Assembly: GCF_008831285.2 (NCBI RefSeq)
Contig: NC_045151.1
Location: 2,661,544 to 2,725,543 of the forward strand
Source of the DNA: Nymphaea colorata
Taxonomy: Eukaryota > Streptophyta > Magnoliopsida > Nymphaeales > Nymphaeaceae
Direction: 5' to 3'
DNA: 64,000 nt
Part shown: piece by piece, positions 60,371 to 64,000 of the stretch
Position numbering within the stretch: the first letter of the stretch is position 1
How the letters are laid out: every line of letters starts with the position of its first letter
Program-made: the position numbers and the translations under genes
Notes under the pieces: model-generated
Database searches by the model: none
What the model saw: only the letters and a program-made list of their open reading frames with translations
What the model was told of the DNA's origin: nothing

Positions 60371-60383
60371 ATTTTAGATACAC

Positions 60384-60570
60384 AAAGGTGGAGCCAAGGG
60401 GAGGCCTGCAGTGGCCTTGGCTCCCCCCACAAATTTTTTTTTTCAATTTACATGTAAAATTTTTAAAAATTTCATTTATCCCATATTGCAAATTTGTATC
60501 TTGGCCCCTGTTAAAATTTTGAAACTGCATTTCTGCCCCCCTCATGAAAAATTTCTAGCTCCGCCCTGGC
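60384..60570. repeat. Best-ordered copy of the dispersed 'GGAGCCAAGG' repeat
   Basis: Opens with 'aggtggagccaaggggaggc', where GGAGCCAAGG (60390-60399) faces CCTTGGCTCC (60415-60424) as a perfect 10-bp inverted repeat. It then has an A/T-rich centre with 'ttacatgtaaaatttttaaa' and 'tgttaaaattttgaaactgc', and closes 'tgaaaaatttctagctccgc'. Copies or pieces at 10084, 10600, 11845, 16465, 24220, 30240, 43095, 47590 and 56250 share the framework. Confidence 0.6.
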
Positions 60571-60588
60571 ATATACACATGAGTTCTA

Positions 60589-60591
<3 letters not shown>

Positions 60592-60641
<50 letters not shown>
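60592..60641. repeat. (TG)n(TA)n compound microsatellite
   Basis: About 16 TG units followed by about 8 TA units. The Cys-Val peptide seen across it is an artefact. Confidence 0.95.
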
Positions 60642-60642
<1 letters not shown>

Positions 60643-60944
60643 CACTTTCATATGTCATATACCTTGGTTGCTTGATATATGGTTGTGTATGTTTTTATAT
60701 GTGTGCACAGGTCTCTTATGTATTGTTATTTTCCTTTTTATGTATTTTTCTGTTTTTTTTATTTTAAATTTTTTTTTTATTTGTAAAAGGGAGAAGAACT
60801 AGCTGTTGGAGTTGGCCCACAGCCATCTCACTCTTCCTCTTTAATGATGTGTACCTTGTATAGATATAATTGCGTAATTGAGCAGCACCACAACTAGTTT
60901 ACTTCCATTCCTCTCTCTAAGTTTACTTTATCTAAGTATAATCA

Positions 60945-62440
60945 ACAGGCAAGAACTATGGAACACTTCATTAGAAGTAAAGGATTGTGGAGACTTGTTG
61001 ATGGATCCAAAAGTAAGCCACAATGAGTCTTAACCAAAACCATAGATGGAAAATCCCGTGAACTAGATAGAATCAAAAAAAATAAAGTTGTGAATAAATA
61101 TGAGAAAAAATGGAAAGAATGAAAGATAGGACACCATAAAATCATTACAAGAACTCTTGCTTACGTTGATACTACTAATATAAGTCAAATAACCAAACAT
61201 AAATTGCTCATGAAGCTTGAGAATTTCTCAACAAAACTCATACTATGAAGGATGTAGCTTACATGTGAAACCTTTAAATGAAGATTGCAAATCTTCAACA
61301 AGAAGATAAATACATTAAGGAGTACGTTGGAGAGATGGAGCAATTATGGGATGAACTTGCATTATTTGAACCCGAATGGTTTGATCCAAAAGACATAGTG
61401 CTAAGAGAAACAAATTTAAATAGAGAAATTTTATAAATTTGTTCTTGGTCTTAAAATAGAATATGATGGGATTCAAACCTCCTTACTAAATAGACAAGCT
61501 TGTAAGTGCTTTCCAACCAAAGCTCATTGATGCTCTTCAACCGCTTTTCAAAGGAGGGTCTTGAAATCAAATGTATTGGAAATCTTGATCAAAATTTTAA
61601 TCCAAAAGTTTTCAAAATACCAAAAGTTTGATTTATTCTCAAACTTAACTTGAATCTTTTGTCAATTTCTCAAATAACCGTTCATGGATGTGATATTTTC
61701 TTCTCAAAAAATAAATTTTTGATACAGGACCATTGTTCCACGAAGACAATTAGGAAACGTTCTAAGAAAAATGATTTCTACTATGTTGATTATTTGAATA
61801 TTCTCAACCCTACTTGCAACGTTGCCAAAAAAAGTGACATTCAAATTTTGCATCAAATGCTTAGTCACTCAAGTTTAGGAAAAATGTCTTGTATCCCATT
61901 TTTGAAGAAAAAATATAAAAACATGATTTCTTGTGATGATTGTATTAAAGCCAAAATTAAGGTCTTATCTTTTGGCAATAGAAACCTTGTTGCAAAAGCA
62001 CCCTTTGAATTAGTACATTAAGATGTATGGAGACCCGCTCCTATTATGTCTAAAGGTGGTATCCTATATTATGTTGTTTTTGTGGATGATTATTCTTGAT
62101 ATGCTTGAGTTTATTTTCTTAAACACAAATCGAAAGTGTCTATGAGTTTCAAACACTTTTATAACATGATTAAAACACAATTTGATGCCAACCTATTTTA
62201 GAAGTGATTTCGAGGAAAAATTCATTTCCAATGAATTTGAAGAATTTATAAATGAAAAGGAATTACACATCAAAAGTCTTGTCCCAAAACCCCCCAACAA
62301 AAATGTAGTTGTTGAAAAAGAACAAGACATATCCTTTAAACAACAAGAGCTCTTCTTAAATCAAAAAACGTTCTTAAAAATTTTTGGGCAGAAGCCATTT
62401 AACATCCATTTATTTGATTAATAGGATGCCTCATAAGTGT
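60945..62440 (+). mobile_element. Decayed Ty1/copia fragment: gag, integrase head and core
   Basis: On the + strand, Gag-like pieces come first (MEHFIRSKGLWRLVDGSK, then YVGEMEQLWDELALFEPEWF with FDPKDIVL), followed by MNLLSISQ and LHQMLSHSSLGKM with CDDCIKAK, the zinc-binding integrase head (about 61650-62020). The core follows in pieces: a VWRPAP segment just after a stop near 62020, VVFVDDYS, then FISNEFEEFINEKEL and PPNKNVVVEKEQ, ending near NRMPH. Many stops and frame breaks are present, and protease, reverse transcriptase, RNase H and both LTRs were not found. The two in-line open frames (61650-62021 and 62182-62421) are surviving stretches, not genes. Confidence 0.8.
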
Positions 62441-63000
62441 ATGTTTCAAGAAAAGTGATACTTTTAGAAGGAAAAAATGGATTTGATGCAAATGAAACCC
62501 AAGCATGAAGCATTGTCACAAAAAACGCGTCCTATTGAAAAAAAACGCGTATAATACGCCAAAAGGCCCAAAACACAATTAGCTGTATAAAACGTGAAGA
62601 AAATGCGTCTTCTTTAAAAAATATGCCAGAAAATAAAAAACGTGAAAATGTTGTTTCATATTTTTTATGATTTTTTATTTTTTTATAATTTTCAAGATTT
62701 ATTAAATGTTTTAAATTTTTTACAAAAATTGCCAAGATTTTCTCGAGATATTCCCGAGATATACAATTTTTCCACATTATACCCGAGAAATTCCTCGTTG
62801 TATAATACTCGTACACATTTTTTGAGACAATGGCATGAAGATAACTATTCTTTCTTATGGATAAAAGATGATTATGATTGATGATGTTTTGCATTCTTCA
62901 TGTGATGATACTTTTAATAATGATATATATTTTATTATTAAAAATATATTGTATATTAAAAAAATTTATTTTATATTCAAAAGTATATTTTATTTTAACT
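62441..63000. other. AT-rich DNA after the copia fragment, no gene recognised
   Basis: 'aaaacgcgt' recurs near 62520-62550. Overlapping frames on both strands at 62532-62894 are AT-rich and without motifs. Confidence 0.4.
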
Positions 63001-63080
63001 GGGCCGGGCCAAACTAGGCCCGAGCTTGGGTTTCAGGTGTCAGACTGGGCCTAGGATCGGGTTTCGAGCTGTGGGCCGGG
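63001..63080. repeat. GGGCCGGGC-rich dispersed repeat fragment
   Basis: 'gggccgggccaaactaggcc' and 'gggccgggccagacc', related to blocks at 23500-23880 and 25440-25525. Confidence 0.5.
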
Positions 63081-63291
63081 CCAGACCTAACATAGTGTGC
63101 ACAAACAGGACCAGATATCAAGCCAGGCACCTGCAAGATTTCAGGAACCCAGTCCAATTCAGTCAAGATTCACAACACACTTTAGTCCAGCTTAATTTGG
63201 AATCTAGTTGGATCAAAGAATCAAGGTCAACACAAATGGGTTAGCCTCAATTATCAAGGTTAGCAAGGTAAGACCCTCATATATTCCTAAC

Positions 63292-63395
63292 CTTATATGC
63301 TTGTTGGTTCATGTAAAGGGACACAGTCAACTTATCAAGATCCAACACATTAAAATGCTCAAGGGTATCTCTTGCTTTTAAAGGCAGTGGAAGAC
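63292..63395 (-). CDS. Orphan exon candidate, minus strand, unknown protein
   Basis: On the minus strand GAATGTTGCAG is followed by 104 open bases ending ATATAAG/GTTAGG. The peptide reads LPLPLKARDTLEHFNVLD, then LDKLTVSLYMNQQAYK. Clean acceptor and donor sites and natural composition suggest a real or recently real exon. It does not align by eye with the missing upstream part of the glycosyltransferase, though it lies on the same strand and upstream of it. Confidence 0.3.
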
Positions 63396-63404
63396 CTGCA
63401 ACAT

Positions 63405-63582
63405 TCAACAGGTCAATACAGCTAATTTGTGATGGTGATGAAAACTCATACCCCTGCCACCTCAAGGCCCAATCTGTTAAAGTATCTAAAGGTGTCTACA
63501 GCAGTGGAGGATGTCCCGAACTCCCACATTATACCACTGGTCAATAAAGCTACTTTGTGACAAAAACTCATAACCTCCATAC
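63405..63582. repeat. Diverged duplication next to the orphan exon
   Basis: 'aggtcaatacagctaatttg' with 'aaaactcatacccctgcc' (63405-63460) is echoed by 'tggtcaataaagctactttg' with 'aaaactcataacctcc' (63528-63582), including the region just upstream of the exon acceptor. Confidence 0.55.
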
Positions 63583-64000
63583 TCCATAGTATGAGTAGAT
63601 GCTAGTGAGGCATTTCCCAATAAAATTTGGGTCTGGATGCGGGGATAATACAAAGAAGCTTAAATGCCCAAAGGGTGATGAATGACAGTCAAGCTTTCAA
63701 TATGCTCTAACCTTTTCTATTTTTTATCTTTTAGTTCTTTTAGTCCAAAATAGACAGAAGCCATGATAAAAATAACTTGGTGTACATCAAAGCAGATTTG
63801 GATGCACAAGTCCCAAACTAATGTACACCTAAACACTGAAACACCTAACTATGCTGACTTTAATTATGCTGCACCTGCATCCAAACCACACAAGCTCCTG
63901 TTTAGGCGTCCCTTTTGGCAAATCCATGTAACGTAGCTCAAAACATCATGAACGCTTAAGGGTGAACTATTCTAACATGGGTTCATACAACACTAATAAT
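63583..64000. other. Right edge, no gene recognised
   Basis: No domain, splice pair or element end is seen up to the window end. Confidence 0.35.

Overview
The window is nuclear DNA from a flowering plant. Four protein genes can be read: an intronless AP2/ERF repressor and three intron-containing genes (a nitrobindin-like heme protein, the plant/green-algal cytochrome c6A, and an alpha-1,4-type glycosyltransferase). They sit in AT-rich, repeat-laden DNA with a tRNA-iMet-primed Ty1/copia retrotransposon, a TRIM, several MITEs and long (AT)n tracts. The GC-rich ERF gene in AT-rich surroundings would fit a monocot or an early-diverging angiosperm, but the lineage cannot be fixed from this window.

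Layout. 1-18 kb has no confident intact gene. It holds a decayed receptor-kinase fragment (about 4.2 kb), a long (TA)n tract, a diverged tandem duplication (about 6 kb), a relic of a CACTA transposase N-terminus (about 7.9 kb) and degenerate dispersed repeats. 18.6-22.1 kb is a GC-rich island holding the ERF4/ERF8-like repressor (19562-20269, + strand) with a TATA box. 22.1-31 kb is intergenic, with short tandem duplications, MITEs and one orphan exon candidate. From 31 kb on, three genes lie head to tail on the minus strand: nitrobindin-like (38204 to 31018, 4 exons), cytochrome c6A (42515 to 40396, 6 exons) and the C-terminal exons of a DXD glycosyltransferase (58137 to 46549, with more exons expected upstream). 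The spliced frames of all three were rebuilt by hand. Every junction used is GT/AG and every split codon closes in frame.

Mobile DNA. A 5.3-kb copia element (49259-54556, minus) with an ATATT target duplication sits in an 8.3-kb intron of the glycosyltransferase gene. Its two LTRs differ by exactly three 49-bp tandem units. Its gag and pol are separated by a single TAG followed by CAGCTA, which fits the CARYYA stop-readthrough context, although other frame breaks show that this copy is dead. Two further decayed copia fragments lie at 56.4-57.4 kb and 60.9-62.4 kb. A TRIM lies at 43962-44348, and a 403-bp terminal-inverted-repeat element with a perfect 8-bp duplication lies at 48279-48681.

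The four genes do not form an operon or an obvious pathway. Cytochrome c6A is thylakoid-lumenal, the nitrobindin-like protein is a small heme beta-barrel, the glycosyltransferase is expected in the Golgi, and the ERF is a nuclear repressor. No virus, CRISPR array or tRNA/rRNA gene was seen.
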